A stretch of DNA of 64,000 nt from contig NZ_WTUZ01000016.1 of the NCBI RefSeq assembly GCF_009882985.1, positions 22,455 through 86,454 on the forward strand, in the 5' to 3' direction. Positions 53,483-63,541 of this stretch are shown piece after piece. This DNA comes from Paenibacillus silvestris. Lineage in GTDB: Bacteria > Bacillota > Bacilli > Paenibacillales > NBRC-103111. The notes below the pieces were generated by a model, which saw only the letters and a list, made by a program, of their open reading frames with translations, was not told where the DNA came from and searched no databases. Numbering within the stretch: position 1 is the stretch's first letter; the number at the start of each line of letters is the position of its first letter. The position numbers were made by a program, and so were the translations under genes.

Positions 53483-54073
53483 ATGATAAATAAAGTTGAA
53501 TGGTGGGAGAAGGCGAAGGAGGCCAGCAAGCAAACAGGCTGGTTGCCTACGGTCATATTAGCTCAGTGGCAGCATGAGACAGGAAACTTTGCGAGCGCTA
53601 ATCTGATGAATAATAACAATATAGCCGGTCAGACCTGGCAGCCTTACATGAGCGAAGCACTTAGAGGTAGTGCCAGGCCCAAAGTAGAAGGCGGTTATTA
53701 TATCAAATATGCGGACCCAGTCATTGGCTACGTTGACTTTATACAGACTAACGGAAGGTATAAAGATGTTAAGCTGCAGACAACCGAAGCAGGACAGATA
53801 GGAGCTATTGCGGCAGCGGGATGGGCAGCGGATAAGAGGTATGCCGAACTCCTCATGAATTGCTTAGCAGGCAATAGAAATCAAGGTTTTACACTTGAGC
53901 GATGGGAGGACGAGACCTTGAAACTTGATGAGAATGTCGTACATACAATAATCAATACCTGGATTAAACCAGCTTGGGGACAAGCTAACGAATCCAATGA
54001 CACCAAAGAAATGGACTACATGAACTGGTTAGCCAATCAGTTAAGACAGGCGGCAGGTTTGCCGCTGGAATAG
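53483..54073 (+). CDS. Glucosaminidase/lysozyme-like cell wall hydrolase (endolysin-like)
   Basis: 196 residues. AQWQHETGNFASANLMNNNN (about 27-46) with Glu32 is the GH73/lysozyme-like catalytic motif (H-E-T-G then a N-N-N-I loop). YADPVIGYVDFI and a GWAADKRYAELL end block match mannosyl-glycoprotein endo-beta-N-acetylglucosaminidase domains. There is no signal peptide or SH3/LysM wall-binding domain, so it resembles phage endolysins or sporulation lysins. TTGGAGG precedes ATG 53483. It is a single gene ending at a terminator. Confidence 0.85.
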   Translation: MINKVEWWEKAKEASKQTGWLPTVILAQWQHETGNFASANLMNNNNIAGQTWQPYMSEALRGSARPKVEGGYYIKYADPVIGYVDFIQTNGRYKDVKLQTTEAGQIGAIAAAGWAADKRYAELLMNCLAGNRNQGFTLERWEDETLKLDENVVHTIINTWIKPAWGQANESNDTKEMDYMNWLANQLRQAAGLPLE

Positions 54074-54140
54074 TAAAAGCTTACGCGGCCTTAACCGAAA
54101 TTGGAAGGTACATTAGGACTATACCCATACATAGCTTAAG

Positions 54141-54182
54141 AGACTGTCCCGGAAGTCATTACATGACGGAGGGGCAGTTTTT
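54141..54182 (+). terminator. Rho-independent terminator resembling the repeat hairpin
   Basis: GACTGTCCC / GGGGCAGT encloses GTCAT-TAC-ATGAC and is followed by TTTTTT. The GTCAT/ATGAC core is the same as in the hairpins of repeat copies 1 and 2, and copy 4 begins 20 bases later. Confidence 0.85.
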
Positions 54183-54201
54183 TACTTTTGAGAACTGCAT
54201 T

Positions 54202-54462
54202 TCAGATGAACTGGAAATACTACCGCTAAAATAGTAGAGTAGCACAGGTGCAGTAGGTATACATGGAATTTCTCCCGTTAATAGGGACGATTTAGCTTGG
54301 AAGCAAGGTTAAATGAATAAATTATCGGGATTTTTTCCAGTTATTATGTCTTTTGGACCAGGATTTGCACAAAATAAAGGGAGTTTTTCCCACCGCGCGA
54401 TTCATCTACTTAATAAGAGGCCATCCCTAGTCATCCAATGAGCGGGGAGCGCCTCTTTCATA
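54202..54462 (-). repeat. Dispersed structured repeat, copy 4 (same orientation as copy 2)
   Basis: Read on the minus strand, the hairpin (plus-strand 54412-54459, AAGAGGC...GTCATCC... with GCGCCTCTT) is followed by GTGGGAAAAACTCCC, AACTGGAAAAAATCCC, AACGGGAGAAATTCCATGT and TTAGCGGTAGTATTTCCAG in the common order. AATCGTCC precedes unit 3, as in the other copies. It sits between the endolysin and the YesM kinase. Confidence 0.86.
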
Positions 54463-54604
54463 TGACTGAACCATAGGTTTTTTCGACATTTTTCTTGAAA
54501 AAAACAGAGAATACGTCATAAAATGCCAATAATAATACATTCCTATGTCGGAAACTAGTATGGTATGTTCTTCTTGATGCACTATTTTTGTAGGAGGTAC
54601 ATGA

Positions 54605-56443
54605 ATGAGAGGATTTACTTTTCTTTTCCGATCTATTCGGGGAAAAATACTAGTCTCTTTTTTTATTTGCACGATGATTCCCATAACAACGATCTTATAT
54701 AGCTTTTATCAATCATCAGGTGAAGTGGTAAAAGAAGAAATACAACGCAGCAATCAAGAAGCTCTGCATCAAATAGCCATCCATATGAATGATTTGGCAG
54801 AACGCATGTTGAAGGCATCGAATCTGATCATGAATGATCCTGATTTCAATCAATTTCTCGATGCCGGTACGGACTGGAATACCAACTATCAGGATCTTAG
54901 ACGTTACAATATTGTACAACAGAGGCTCAGTAACGTGCGGGATATTCTGCTGGACAGCGGTGCGGTGATTGCTGTGATCGACGGCCGTGGATTTGTCCAT
55001 ACGACCTTGTCCGAGCCTAACGACCAAGGCAAACAAGCTCAGCTGCTGAAACAGTTGGAAGCTGAAAGTTGGCTGGAGGAAACGAAAGTCCAACATGGAT
55101 GGCCAGTCTGGAAGTATCCCTACGAGGGTGCCATTCAAAAGCTGGCAGGCGGCAATGAATCTTACTTTACCCTAAGCAGATGCATCCAGGGAAATCCGAA
55201 CGAGGCGGCTAATGTTCTATTTATCGGCATTCCTTCATCCGTCTTTCTTCCTATTAAAAAGCAGCCTTGGCATACAGAACATAGCAGCTTCATGCTGCTC
55301 AATGAACAGAATCAATTGGTCGGAGGGGAAACCCCGCTAACCCTTGAAGAAACAGATGATCTCATCAAGCAAGTGATCTTAAAGCAACGGGTTGGAGCGG
55401 CTGAAAGTGAGATATCGATCCGCGATTATGCGATCAGCGTGGAACAGTTCCCACGGCTCGGTTGGAAGCTTGTCCAATTTACCCCGCAAACCGAGCTATG
55501 GAATCAGCTAGGGGGAATTCGCAATCAATCCGTGCTCTGGTTATTTGGCTGGTTTCTGCTGTTTACCGTGGTGTTCATTTATTTCATGATTCGGCTAACA
55601 AAACCGCTGAAGCAGCTAGTCTCATCCATGAATCGGTTAGGAAGCGGGGATTTCCACTCGTATGTGACGATTGAGGGGAAGGATGAGTTTACGATACTCG
55701 GCAATCATTTCAACCACATGCTTGACCGCTTGCAACAGTTGATTATGAACTTATCTGAGGAGCAAAAGCGCAAGGAAGAGGCAAAACTTCAAACACTTCA
55801 AGCACAAATCAACCCGCACTTTTTGTTTAATACGCTCAACTCAATTAAATGGATGGCGATGTTATCCGGCGCTAAGCATGTGAGTCAGATGATTACGAAG
55901 CTAGGCAAGCTTTTGCAATATACAATGAAGGTTGGCGAAGAGTTTGTCACACTGGAAGATGAGATTACGCATCTGGAGTCTTATCTTGATTTGCAGAAGA
56001 TTCGTTTTAACGATAACATACTAATTCAATTTGATATTCCTACGGAACTTAAGCATTACTCGGTCTTAAAGTTTATTCTGCAGCCAATTGTAGAAAATTC
56101 CATTATTCACGGTCAGAAGATGCCGTTAAACATAGAGATCTGTGCGTCGCTTGAGGGAGACTCCCTACTGATTAAAGTGAAGGATAATGGCCATGGTATT
56201 TCAGAAGAGCGGCTTGAAGAACTCCGTACGCAGCTGAGCCAGGATCATGCCAGATATAGCGGGATTGGTATTTATAATGTGAACGAACGCATTAAAATGC
56301 ACTTTAGCAGAGCATATGGCATCGAGATGAAAAGCCTGCATGGTGAAGGAACGGTAGTGACGGTTAAATTACCACTTCAGTCTGTTCAAGCAGCCAATTC
56401 GGTGCAGGGACGAGTAGATAAGGAGACGAGCAGAAATGATTAG
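54605..56443 (+). CDS. YesM-type sensor histidine kinase
   Basis: 612 residues. A membrane helix (about 16-36), an extracytoplasmic Cache-like sensor region (40-290), a second helix (about 300-322) and a HAMP linker precede the His_kinase domain. QAQINPHFLFNTLNSIKW carries the phospho-acceptor His405, and the HATPase has QPIVENSIIHG (N box) and DNGHGIS (G1). It is the partner of the AraC-type response regulator that overlaps its end by eight bases. Given the adjacent importer, it probably senses extracellular sugar or oligosaccharide. AGGAGG precedes ATG 54605. Confidence 0.93.
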   Translation: MRGFTFLFRSIRGKILVSFFICTMIPITTILYSFYQSSGEVVKEEIQRSNQEALHQIAIHMNDLAERMLKASNLIMNDPDFNQFLDAGTDWNTNYQDLRRYNIVQQRLSNVRDILLDSGAVIAVIDGRGFVHTTLSEPNDQGKQAQLLKQLEAESWLEETKVQHGWPVWKYPYEGAIQKLAGGNESYFTLSRCIQGNPNEAANVLFIGIPSSVFLPIKKQPWHTEHSSFMLLNEQNQLVGGETPLTLEETDDLIKQVILKQRVGAAESEISIRDYAISVEQFPRLGWKLVQFTPQTELWNQLGGIRNQSVLWLFGWFLLFTVVFIYFMIRLTKPLKQLVSSMNRLGSGDFHSYVTIEGKDEFTILGNHFNHMLDRLQQLIMNLSEEQKRKEEAKLQTLQAQINPHFLFNTLNSIKWMAMLSGAKHVSQMITKLGKLLQYTMKVGEEFVTLEDEITHLESYLDLQKIRFNDNILIQFDIPTELKHYSVLKFILQPIVENSIIHGQKMPLNIEICASLEGDSLLIKVKDNGHGISEERLEELRTQLSQDHARYSGIGIYNVNERIKMHFSRAYGIEMKSLHGEGTVVTVKLPLQSVQAANSVQGRVDKETSRND

Positions 56444-58043
56444 AGTACTTATCGTGGATGATGAATTTCTGGTACGAGTAGGGCTGAAGACGATAATCCC
56501 ATGGGAGCAGAACGGCTTCGAGCTAGTAGGTGAAGCTGCTAATGGCGCTGAGGCTTTACATATTCTGAAACAGCAGAAATGCCATATCGTGTTAACGGAC
56601 ATTCGAATGCCTAATTGTGACGGCCTACAGCTGATAGAGGAGATGAAGACTGTTGCACCACAAGCGAAATGCTTGATTTTATCCAATCATAACGATTTTG
56701 AATATGTGCAGAAGGCACTTCGTCTTGGCGCGGTTGATTATATTCTGAAGCTCACGATGGAGCCTGAAGAGTTGCTGGAGAAGCTGAATCAACTTAAGGC
56801 ATCCATTGAGCTTGAAACGGTTAAAACCAGGGAGGACTCACAGCTCAAATACAAGATGACCAAATATGGGAAAGAAGCAAGGGAAAAGCGTATCAGGGAA
56901 CTGCTTGTGAAGCAGAACAGCACCCGCAGCGACGTAGAAGAAGTGATGCGCGAGTTTAATCTTCAGCCCTATCAAACGCCGATCTATGTTGTGAACTTTC
57001 AATTAGATCATTACAACGAGGTATTGGAGCGGAACAAATTCCAAAGCGAAAGATTGCTGCATTTTACGGTAGCCAATATTTTGACGGAAATTTTCAAGAA
57101 GTATGGCGAAGGTGAACTCATCGAAATCGAGAACGGCAAGTACTCTATCATAGTTGATCGTCTACAGGAATCCATGCTGTATGAGGTTCAAGAAGCTGTA
57201 GCTGCTTTCCTGGAGATTACGATCAGTATCGGGGTGTCCGCGCCAGTGCAAGAAATCTTGGATGTGCACCAAGGATTTATTCAGGCGAGTGAGGCGTTGT
57301 CTTACCGATTTTATGAAAGCGAAGGCGCATTTATCTATTTTGAGCATATTCAGGAGGTTGAGCCTGGCGTTGTTCAAGAGCTTTGGTCTGATGACGATTG
57401 GGAACGACTCGTAGAGAAGAGAGATGTAGCTGGTTTGCAGAACAAGCTGCATGTGGGCTATGAGGCTATTCGGAGCGGACCCAAAAGCAACCCGGAGCAT
57501 ATGCGGGAAGCTTGGGTTCATCTCGTGCATATTTTAGAAGCATTTGCCCGTAAATTGGGCGGAGATCTCTATTCTGTGCCGCTTCATGGGTCCATGTACC
57601 CTTATCACGCGGTGCGAAGTCTTGAGCGAATAGGGGATATTTTCCTGTGGTTTCACGGCTGGCTTCCCGTGTATGTCGACCAAATCAAGTTATTTTCCAA
57701 TCAACAGTATCGTCCCGAAATTCAAGCTGTGATCAACACGATTAAAGAGCAGTTTGACCAGCCGCTAAAGGTATCAGAGCTTGCGAGAAAGGCTGGTTTC
57801 ACAGAGAACTATTTAAGTGTATTGTTTAAAAAGGAAACCAGTGAAACGATCATGGATTATCTTACCCGAATCCGTATGGCCCGTGCCCGGGAGCTGCTTA
57901 AGGACCAAGCCTATAAGATTTATGAGATTTCCGAAATGGTAGGCTACGGGGACTCCACTTATTTCAGCAAGATGTTCAAGAAAATGGAAGGTGTTTATCC
58001 GCTTGAGTACAGAAAGCTCTACTTAGGGAAATCGGCTTCGTAG
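56436..58043 (+). CDS. YesN-type response regulator with AraC DNA-binding domain
   Basis: 535 residues. The receiver domain (1-120) has Asp55 as phosphorylation site (VLTDIRMPNCDG) with acidic residues DDE near the N-terminus and Lys in YILKLT. A long linker leads to two C-terminal helix-turn-helix motifs (LKVSELARKAGFTENYLSVLF; EISEMVGYGDSTYFSKMFKK). It overlaps the kinase gene by eight bases and most likely activates the downstream ABC transporter operon in response to its substrate. Confidence 0.93.
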   Translation: MIRVLIVDDEFLVRVGLKTIIPWEQNGFELVGEAANGAEALHILKQQKCHIVLTDIRMPNCDGLQLIEEMKTVAPQAKCLILSNHNDFEYVQKALRLGAVDYILKLTMEPEELLEKLNQLKASIELETVKTREDSQLKYKMTKYGKEAREKRIRELLVKQNSTRSDVEEVMREFNLQPYQTPIYVVNFQLDHYNEVLERNKFQSERLLHFTVANILTEIFKKYGEGELIEIENGKYSIIVDRLQESMLYEVQEAVAAFLEITISIGVSAPVQEILDVHQGFIQASEALSYRFYESEGAFIYFEHIQEVEPGVVQELWSDDDWERLVEKRDVAGLQNKLHVGYEAIRSGPKSNPEHMREAWVHLVHILEAFARKLGGDLYSVPLHGSMYPYHAVRSLERIGDIFLWFHGWLPVYVDQIKLFSNQQYRPEIQAVINTIKEQFDQPLKVSELARKAGFTENYLSVLFKKETSETIMDYLTRIRMARARELLKDQAYKIYEISEMVGYGDSTYFSKMFKKMEGVYPLEYRKLYLGKSAS

Positions 58044-58147
58044 AAATGTACGGTTTTTAGCAGGAATTCACCATGTTATCGCACAACAGTATTTGTTACG
58101 CTGAAGCTGTTCAAGTGATCTTGTACAACTTTAGGAGGGGATTCTAC

Positions 58148-59467
58148 ATGAATAAATGGTATAAAGGGTCAATTGCTGTCATGCTAACAGCTTCCATGGT
58201 ATTGACAGGTTGTGCGGCAAAGAACGATACCGCCGTAGTAAAAACAGACAAAAAAGCGGTAAAGCTCGTCGTTTGGGGAGCGGTTCCTGAAGAAACAGGT
58301 CCAAAGACCGTTGTTGAGAAGTGGAACAAGGAACACGCTGACATTCAAGTGGAATATGTCCGTTATATTAATGATGATTCAGGCAATACCAAGTTGGATA
58401 CTGCGCTGATGACGCAAAGCGATGCTCCGGACATCTTCTTCAGCTACGGTGAAAACAACTTGTACCGCCGTGAAAATGCGGGGATGACGGTGCCGCTTGA
58501 CGATATGATGAAGAAGGAAAACTTCGATGTGGACGGTGTGATCGGGAGCAACAATGTTCTGAAGTTCAAAGATCAATATCATTACCTTCCAGCCTACAAG
58601 AATGTAGATTTTGTAGTATTAAATAAGAAGGCACTTGATGAAGCTGGCGAAAAGGTGCCGACAGACTGGACTTGGGACGATTATTTGACGCTTGCTGGGA
58701 AGTTGAACAAGGGCGAACGAAAAGGCAGCTTCATTACACCGGGAGCTGATCTGTTAATCGGGAAGTTCACGCTCGTTTCCTCCCAGCCGAAGGATTCTTT
58801 CTATAAACAAGACGGTTTGTCTAATTTCAATCATCCGGCTATGAAAAAAGGCCTAGAGATTCAAAAAGCTCTTTACGACAAAGGATACATGGTTGGTTGG
58901 GGCGAAGGGCTTGCTAACAAGCTTGACCCGGCTAACGAGCTGTTAACCAGCAAAGCCTCCATGGTTTATGGCGGTGCATGGATGATGAGGAGTTTGAAAG
59001 ATAAAACAAAGTGGCCACGCAATTTCTCCGTTGCTTTTGCGCCAGCTCCTCAGTACGAAAAAGGAACGAACGTAAATAACGGCGGCATGAATGATTTCAT
59101 GTCGATTAACAAGAATAGCGCCAATAAGGATGCAGCGTTTAAGTTTATTTCCTGGTATTTGACTCAGGGGAACATGGATATGATTCCTGGTGGACGTATT
59201 CCTACGAATAAAAAAGCCGATATGACACAGGTCACACAATTGATCGTTGGAGATAATAAAGACATTATCGATCAAGACTCTCTGGCTAATGTGTTGAAAG
59301 CGAACTATACGTTTGCTGTTCGTGAGAAAGCGGTCGCATTCCCACAAATTACTTCTATTAGTAAAGAAGAAGCAGAGAAGTATTTCATGAACCAACAGCC
59401 TATTGATAAGACACTTGAAACTATGCAAAAACGGGCTGACCAAGCGATACAAGCCGAGAAGAAGTAA
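58148..59467 (+). CDS. Sugar ABC transporter substrate-binding lipoprotein
   Basis: 439 residues. The signal peptide ends in the lipobox VLTGC (Cys22). The mature part is a family 1 solute-binding protein: APDIFFSYGEN, LPAYKNVDFVVLNKKALDEAG and VPTDWTWDDYLTLAGKL are typical. TAGGAGGGG precedes ATG 58148; the frame is open further upstream without a ribosome binding site. It binds a sugar or oligosaccharide outside the membrane and hands it to the two permeases at 59640 and 60556. An internal terminator follows it. Confidence 0.92.
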   Translation: MNKWYKGSIAVMLTASMVLTGCAAKNDTAVVKTDKKAVKLVVWGAVPEETGPKTVVEKWNKEHADIQVEYVRYINDDSGNTKLDTALMTQSDAPDIFFSYGENNLYRRENAGMTVPLDDMMKKENFDVDGVIGSNNVLKFKDQYHYLPAYKNVDFVVLNKKALDEAGEKVPTDWTWDDYLTLAGKLNKGERKGSFITPGADLLIGKFTLVSSQPKDSFYKQDGLSNFNHPAMKKGLEIQKALYDKGYMVGWGEGLANKLDPANELLTSKASMVYGGAWMMRSLKDKTKWPRNFSVAFAPAPQYEKGTNVNNGGMNDFMSINKNSANKDAAFKFISWYLTQGNMDMIPGGRIPTNKKADMTQVTQLIVGDNKDIIDQDSLANVLKANYTFAVREKAVAFPQITSISKEEAEKYFMNQQPIDKTLETMQKRADQAIQAEKK

Positions 59468-59481
59468 TCACATTATAATAG

Positions 59482-59519
59482 AAGACCTGCAAGCTTAATT
59501 AGAGCTTGCAGGTCTTTTG
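59482..59519 (+). terminator. Intra-operon attenuator terminator
   Basis: AAGACCTGCAAGCT pairs with AGCTTGCAGGTCTT and ends in TTTTGTTG. It lies between the substrate-binding protein and the permeases, allowing higher expression of the binding protein. Confidence 0.85.
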
Positions 59520-59639
59520 TTGTATTCGGTTTTATCAGGGACATCCCAGAATAAGACGGAAAACGCCAAGTTTCGACCATTCAGCTTGATTCCCCTTTTC
59601 ACTACAATGAAGACAACGAAGAAAGGAGTAGGTCAAACC

Positions 59640-60542
59640 GTGAAAAAGGGATATCAGAAACATCGATATAGAGATAATTTAGCTGGTTATTTGTTTGTTT
59701 TACCCAACTTTATAGGGGTACTTGTGTTTATCCTTGTTCCGCTAATTATCAGTCTAGTGATGGTATTTATGGATTGGGACTATTTGCAGGGGATGGCAGG
59801 GATTCAATGGGTTTGGTTGGATAATTTTCTTCAACTTGTTCATGATGAACTTTTCTGGAAATCACTTGAAAATAACGTGATCTTCACCGGTATAACAGTG
59901 CCGGCAGCGATGCTGCTGGGCTTAATCATAGCGGTCATTCTGAATCAATTTGTGTATCTGAAAAATTTTCTAAGAGTGCTCTTTTTCTTGCCGTATGTAA
60001 GCAGCATCGTTGCCATTTCGATTGTATGGAGTGTGCTGTACAACCCGACGCAAGGACCTATTAACCAATTTCTGAAATCGCTGGGCGTGGAGCAGGTTCC
60101 AGGGTGGCTGGCTAGTCAGCATTGGGCACTACCGGCAATCATGATTATGGTTGTTTGGACGTACACGGGGTATACGATGGTCTTGTACATGGCTGGGATT
60201 CAAGGAATATCCAAAGACTTGTATGAGGCAGCAGATATTGATGGCGCGACAAAGTTCAGGCAGTTTTTCAATATCACGATGCCGATGTTAAAACCAACGA
60301 GCTTTCTGATTGCCGTAACACTGGTTATTGCTACTTTCCAGGTGTTTGCTGCCGTCTCCGTTATGACCAAAGGCGGACCGCTCAACTCTACCATGGTGCT
60401 GTCTTATTACATTTACGTTCAAGCCTTCCAGTATTATAAGGTAGGTTATGCAGCGGCGATGTCTTGGGTCCTATTTATGATCATTTTCATCATTACGATG
60501 ATCCAATGGAAAGCACAGAAAAAATGGCAGGATCAATTCTAG
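59640..60542 (+). CDS. Sugar ABC transporter permease (CUT1, UgpA/MalF-like)
   Basis: 300 residues with six membrane segments. The EAA loop reads YEAADIDGATKFRQFFNITMPMLKP (about 197-221), the contact site for the ATPase. GTG 59640 is chosen with AAAGGAG 11 bases upstream; a longer frame begins at 59517 inside the attenuator. It pairs with the next permease. No ATPase is encoded nearby; a shared MsmX-type ATPase elsewhere is expected. Confidence 0.92.
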   Translation: MKKGYQKHRYRDNLAGYLFVLPNFIGVLVFILVPLIISLVMVFMDWDYLQGMAGIQWVWLDNFLQLVHDELFWKSLENNVIFTGITVPAAMLLGLIIAVILNQFVYLKNFLRVLFFLPYVSSIVAISIVWSVLYNPTQGPINQFLKSLGVEQVPGWLASQHWALPAIMIMVVWTYTGYTMVLYMAGIQGISKDLYEAADIDGATKFRQFFNITMPMLKPTSFLIAVTLVIATFQVFAAVSVMTKGGPLNSTMVLSYYIYVQAFQYYKVGYAAAMSWVLFMIIFIITMIQWKAQKKWQDQF

Positions 60543-60555
60543 AGGAGGAGAAATC

Positions 60556-61395
60556 ATGGGGACATTATCCATTCGCAGAATCATCACGAAGACAGTATTA
60601 ACGGTCATTTTCACAGGGCTTGGAATTGTGATGATTGCTCCGTTCTTATGGATGCTTTCTGCTTCGTTCAAACTGCAGTCTGACATGTTTAAAGCGCCGA
60701 TTGAATGGATTCCGCACGTGTTTCATTGGGACAGCTATAAAGAAGTTTGGACAGGTAAACATCCTTTTTATGCCTATTATTGGAATTCAATTGAAATCAC
60801 CTGTTTGACCGTTCTTGGTACGTTGGTGACAAGCTCTATGGCTGGTTTCGCGTTCGCAAAGCTAAGCTTTAAAGGGAAAGAAGCGCTGTTTCTAATCTAC
60901 TTGTCAACCATGATTATTCCTACACAGATTTTGCTGGTGCCTCGGTTTATTCTGTTTGATAAATTGCACTTGGTAAATACCCATGCAGCAATCATTCTGC
61001 CAGGTTTGTTTTCGGTGCTGGGGACATTCATCATGAGGCAGTTCTTCAGCACGCTGCCGAACGAATTGCTCGAAGCTTCGAAAGTAGACGGCGCGAGTAT
61101 CTTCCGGACATATTTGCAGATTTGTCTTCCTTTGACGAAGCCTGCCTTAGTATCGCTTCTTATTCTTAGCTTCACGTGGCACTGGAATGAATATGAGGGA
61201 CCACTCATTTTCCTGCGGACTAATTCCCTGTATACATTGCCGCTTGCTCTAACTAATTTCGTCGATGAGAACACCACTAACTATACAGCAGTTATGGCGG
61301 CATCGGTTTCATCCCTGCTTCCGCTCATTATCCTTGTTGCATTCTTCCAACGGTGGTTTGTTGAGGGAATTGCTAGTTCAGGAGTAAAAGGATAG
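60556..61395 (+). CDS. Sugar ABC transporter permease (CUT1, UgpE/MalG-like)
   Basis: 279 residues with six membrane segments. The EAA loop is LLEASKVDGASIFRTYLQICLPLTKP (about 174-199). N-terminal GIVMIAPFLWMLSASFK is typical of MalG-type permeases. AGAGGAGGAG precedes ATG 60556, 13 bases after the first permease. It completes the importer whose expression YesM/YesN probably controls. Confidence 0.93.
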   Translation: MGTLSIRRIITKTVLTVIFTGLGIVMIAPFLWMLSASFKLQSDMFKAPIEWIPHVFHWDSYKEVWTGKHPFYAYYWNSIEITCLTVLGTLVTSSMAGFAFAKLSFKGKEALFLIYLSTMIIPTQILLVPRFILFDKLHLVNTHAAIILPGLFSVLGTFIMRQFFSTLPNELLEASKVDGASIFRTYLQICLPLTKPALVSLLILSFTWHWNEYEGPLIFLRTNSLYTLPLALTNFVDENTTNYTAVMAASVSSLLPLIILVAFFQRWFVEGIASSGVKG

Positions 61396-61497
61396 GCAAA
61401 GGTGCTTATGAGCGCCGCATATTACTACAAAAAGGGGCACTTTTGGATTAAGAAAAGGGCCTTTCTGCGGTAAGTCTTCGACAATAAGCTATAAATC

Positions 61498-61536
61498 AAA
61501 GAGTTAAGCGCTAACAAGGCCTAACTCTTTTGTGTT
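61498..61536 (+). terminator. Terminator of the ABC operon
   Basis: AAAGAGTTA / TAACTCTTT with a GC-containing loop is followed by TGTGTTTTC. The remaining sequence to 61740 is AT-rich with no gene seen. Confidence 0.7.
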
Positions 61537-61739
61537 TTCAAAAAAAATTTAGGAATTTTATGGTACAAAAGGATGAATTTTAATTTGGTCATTCCAATCT
61601 GGTTTACATTTTTTTCCGACAAATGGTTAGGTCTAAATGATCAAACGTATAGATCGCAACTCCTGAAATTGGTAGTTTTATTGTTGATAGAGACAGAAAA
61701 CTACAAAAATAGCGAATAATATAGTCATGTAGTGGTCTT

Positions 61740-61767
61740 TTGACTGTAAGAATTTAACTGTTATGAT
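61740..61767 (+). promoter_or_regulatory. Probable promoter of the sensor kinase
   Basis: TTGACT (61740-61745) and TATGAT (61762-61767) are separated by 16 bases, 65 bases before the kinase start. Confidence 0.5.
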
Positions 61768-61832
61768 TATGCTAAACATGGGTATTGTTGAAGGAGCCAC
61801 TTACAAATATCGGTTAAAGGATGATTACACAG

Positions 61833-63494
61833 ATGAGAAAGATGTTCTCAGGTGAGAGTAGGGTCTTTTACTTGTACCGGTTTATTTCTCTGGCTGGGAC
61901 TTCGCTGGTGTACGCTATTGAGGATCGTGGCCCTCCACTTGGTGTGAAAATTGGCATCATCCTCGTGTTGTTCATCTTTGCTACATGGATTACAGACATG
62001 TATACCCAAAGCGGTAAAGCCTCTCGCACAATTAAAATAACCGTAGGCTTGGAAATGACGGGGATGATGGTCCTCCATCTTCTAAGCGGCGGTATGGACA
62101 GTCCGTTCCTGTGGTGTGTTTTCAATCCCGCTTGGATGGCTGCCAGTTACCTATCCTCTGCCTATTGCTGGTTCATGATGCTCTTTTACTTTTTGTTTGT
62201 TACGGCTTTTTCATACTTTTTTACGAATGGGCAAATGGAGACACTGGGCAGTATCTTACTGAGCGAAAATCGCTTTTACCTCATGCTGCTGTTTATGACA
62301 CTCACGATTCAATTATTGGCCGGTGTCAAAAATCGTCTTGAGATTGCGAACGCTCGAACCACGGAAACGATGGAGCATATGAAGTCGCTGTATCAAATCG
62401 TGGAAGCGGCAACCCATAGTGATTCTGAGAATTTGAAAGTTATATTTGCTGAGTTTGCTTTAAAATTGACCAAGCTAAGAATGTCTTTTTTCTGGGATGT
62501 CAATGGGCAAGCCAAACCTGATCAATTGATTACCCAAGGTGTCTTACCGATTGGCATTGAAACATCCCTTTCTGAGGCTTTTGAAATGCAAGAAGCTGAG
62601 CTTAGACAGCTCGATTCCAGCAGGCTGATGAGTCTAGCAGAATATGGTGACTTTCTGGTGATGCCGATCAAGTCGTCGACCCGATTCTGGGGAGTCATGG
62701 GCGTTAAGATTGAGCATGCCAGCTACGAAGAAGGCAGGCAGGGGTATATTAAACAGCTTGGTTTCCTATCGGAGCTATGCTCTGTCATTCTGGAGCGGCA
62801 CCAGCTGGAACGAATCGAGAATCAGTTAATGATTATCGAGGAACAGAATCGGATTGCCGATGAAATGCATGACAGTGTTTCCCAGTACATATTCGGAATT
62901 GTGTATGCCGTGCATTCACTAAGTCGCAAGTGGAAAGAGATTTCTAGAGATCAGATCAAAGAGCAGCTGCAGCTCATTCAAGAGTCTTCCGTAGCCGCTT
63001 CTAAAGAACTTCGTTCCACCATTTACAGTCTCAGTTCCAGGAAAAATGGCGGTGACTTTTGGATTACGACCGTCAAATCACATCTGGACAGCGTGTCCAA
63101 GCTGCATGCTGTGAAAGTGAATTTACATGTCACTGGCGATGATCATCGTCTGCATGTTAATTATCAAAAGGCTTTGTTTCGAATTATTTCGGAATCCACT
63201 GGAAATGCCATTCGTCATGGGCGCAGTACACTCATCAAGGTTGAGCTTCATATCAAGTCCGATGAGGTGAGCCTTTCCGTTCTGGATAACGGAAGTGGCT
63301 TCAGTGTGAAAGAACGATTGTCAGACCCTAAGGCTGTTGGCCTAGGGGTGAACAATATGGAACTACTTGTCCAGTCACTTGGTGGAACGATTAGTATTCA
63401 GAGCGCAGAAGGTAAAGGTACACATATTCAACTGACCATCCCATTCCAACCACAAGACAACAAGGAACTAAATGAACTTCAGATGATGGGCTAA
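61833..63494 (+). CDS. NarL-type sensor histidine kinase (HisKA_3)
   Basis: 554-codon frame. The N-terminal 170 residues contain five or six membrane helices. A GAF-like region (about 190-330) follows, then the dimerisation and phospho-acceptor block ADEMHDSVSQYIFGIV with His346, and the HATPase domain with RIISESTGNAIRHG and VLDNGSGFSVKERL. ATG 61833 has AAAGGATG upstream; an ATG 12 bases earlier lies inside that site. It is followed 47 bases later by its cognate LuxR-type response regulator. The signal is unknown; the membrane sensor suggests an envelope or small-molecule cue. Confidence 0.92.
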   Translation: MRKMFSGESRVFYLYRFISLAGTSLVYAIEDRGPPLGVKIGIILVLFIFATWITDMYTQSGKASRTIKITVGLEMTGMMVLHLLSGGMDSPFLWCVFNPAWMAASYLSSAYCWFMMLFYFLFVTAFSYFFTNGQMETLGSILLSENRFYLMLLFMTLTIQLLAGVKNRLEIANARTTETMEHMKSLYQIVEAATHSDSENLKVIFAEFALKLTKLRMSFFWDVNGQAKPDQLITQGVLPIGIETSLSEAFEMQEAELRQLDSSRLMSLAEYGDFLVMPIKSSTRFWGVMGVKIEHASYEEGRQGYIKQLGFLSELCSVILERHQLERIENQLMIIEEQNRIADEMHDSVSQYIFGIVYAVHSLSRKWKEISRDQIKEQLQLIQESSVAASKELRSTIYSLSSRKNGGDFWITTVKSHLDSVSKLHAVKVNLHVTGDDHRLHVNYQKALFRIISESTGNAIRHGRSTLIKVELHIKSDEVSLSVLDNGSGFSVKERLSDPKAVGLGVNNMELLVQSLGGTISIQSAEGKGTHIQLTIPFQPQDNKELNELQMMG

Positions 63495-63541
63495 ACAAGG
63501 TCAAGAAGGCTATTCCCATTCTAACGAAAGCAGGTGGAACT

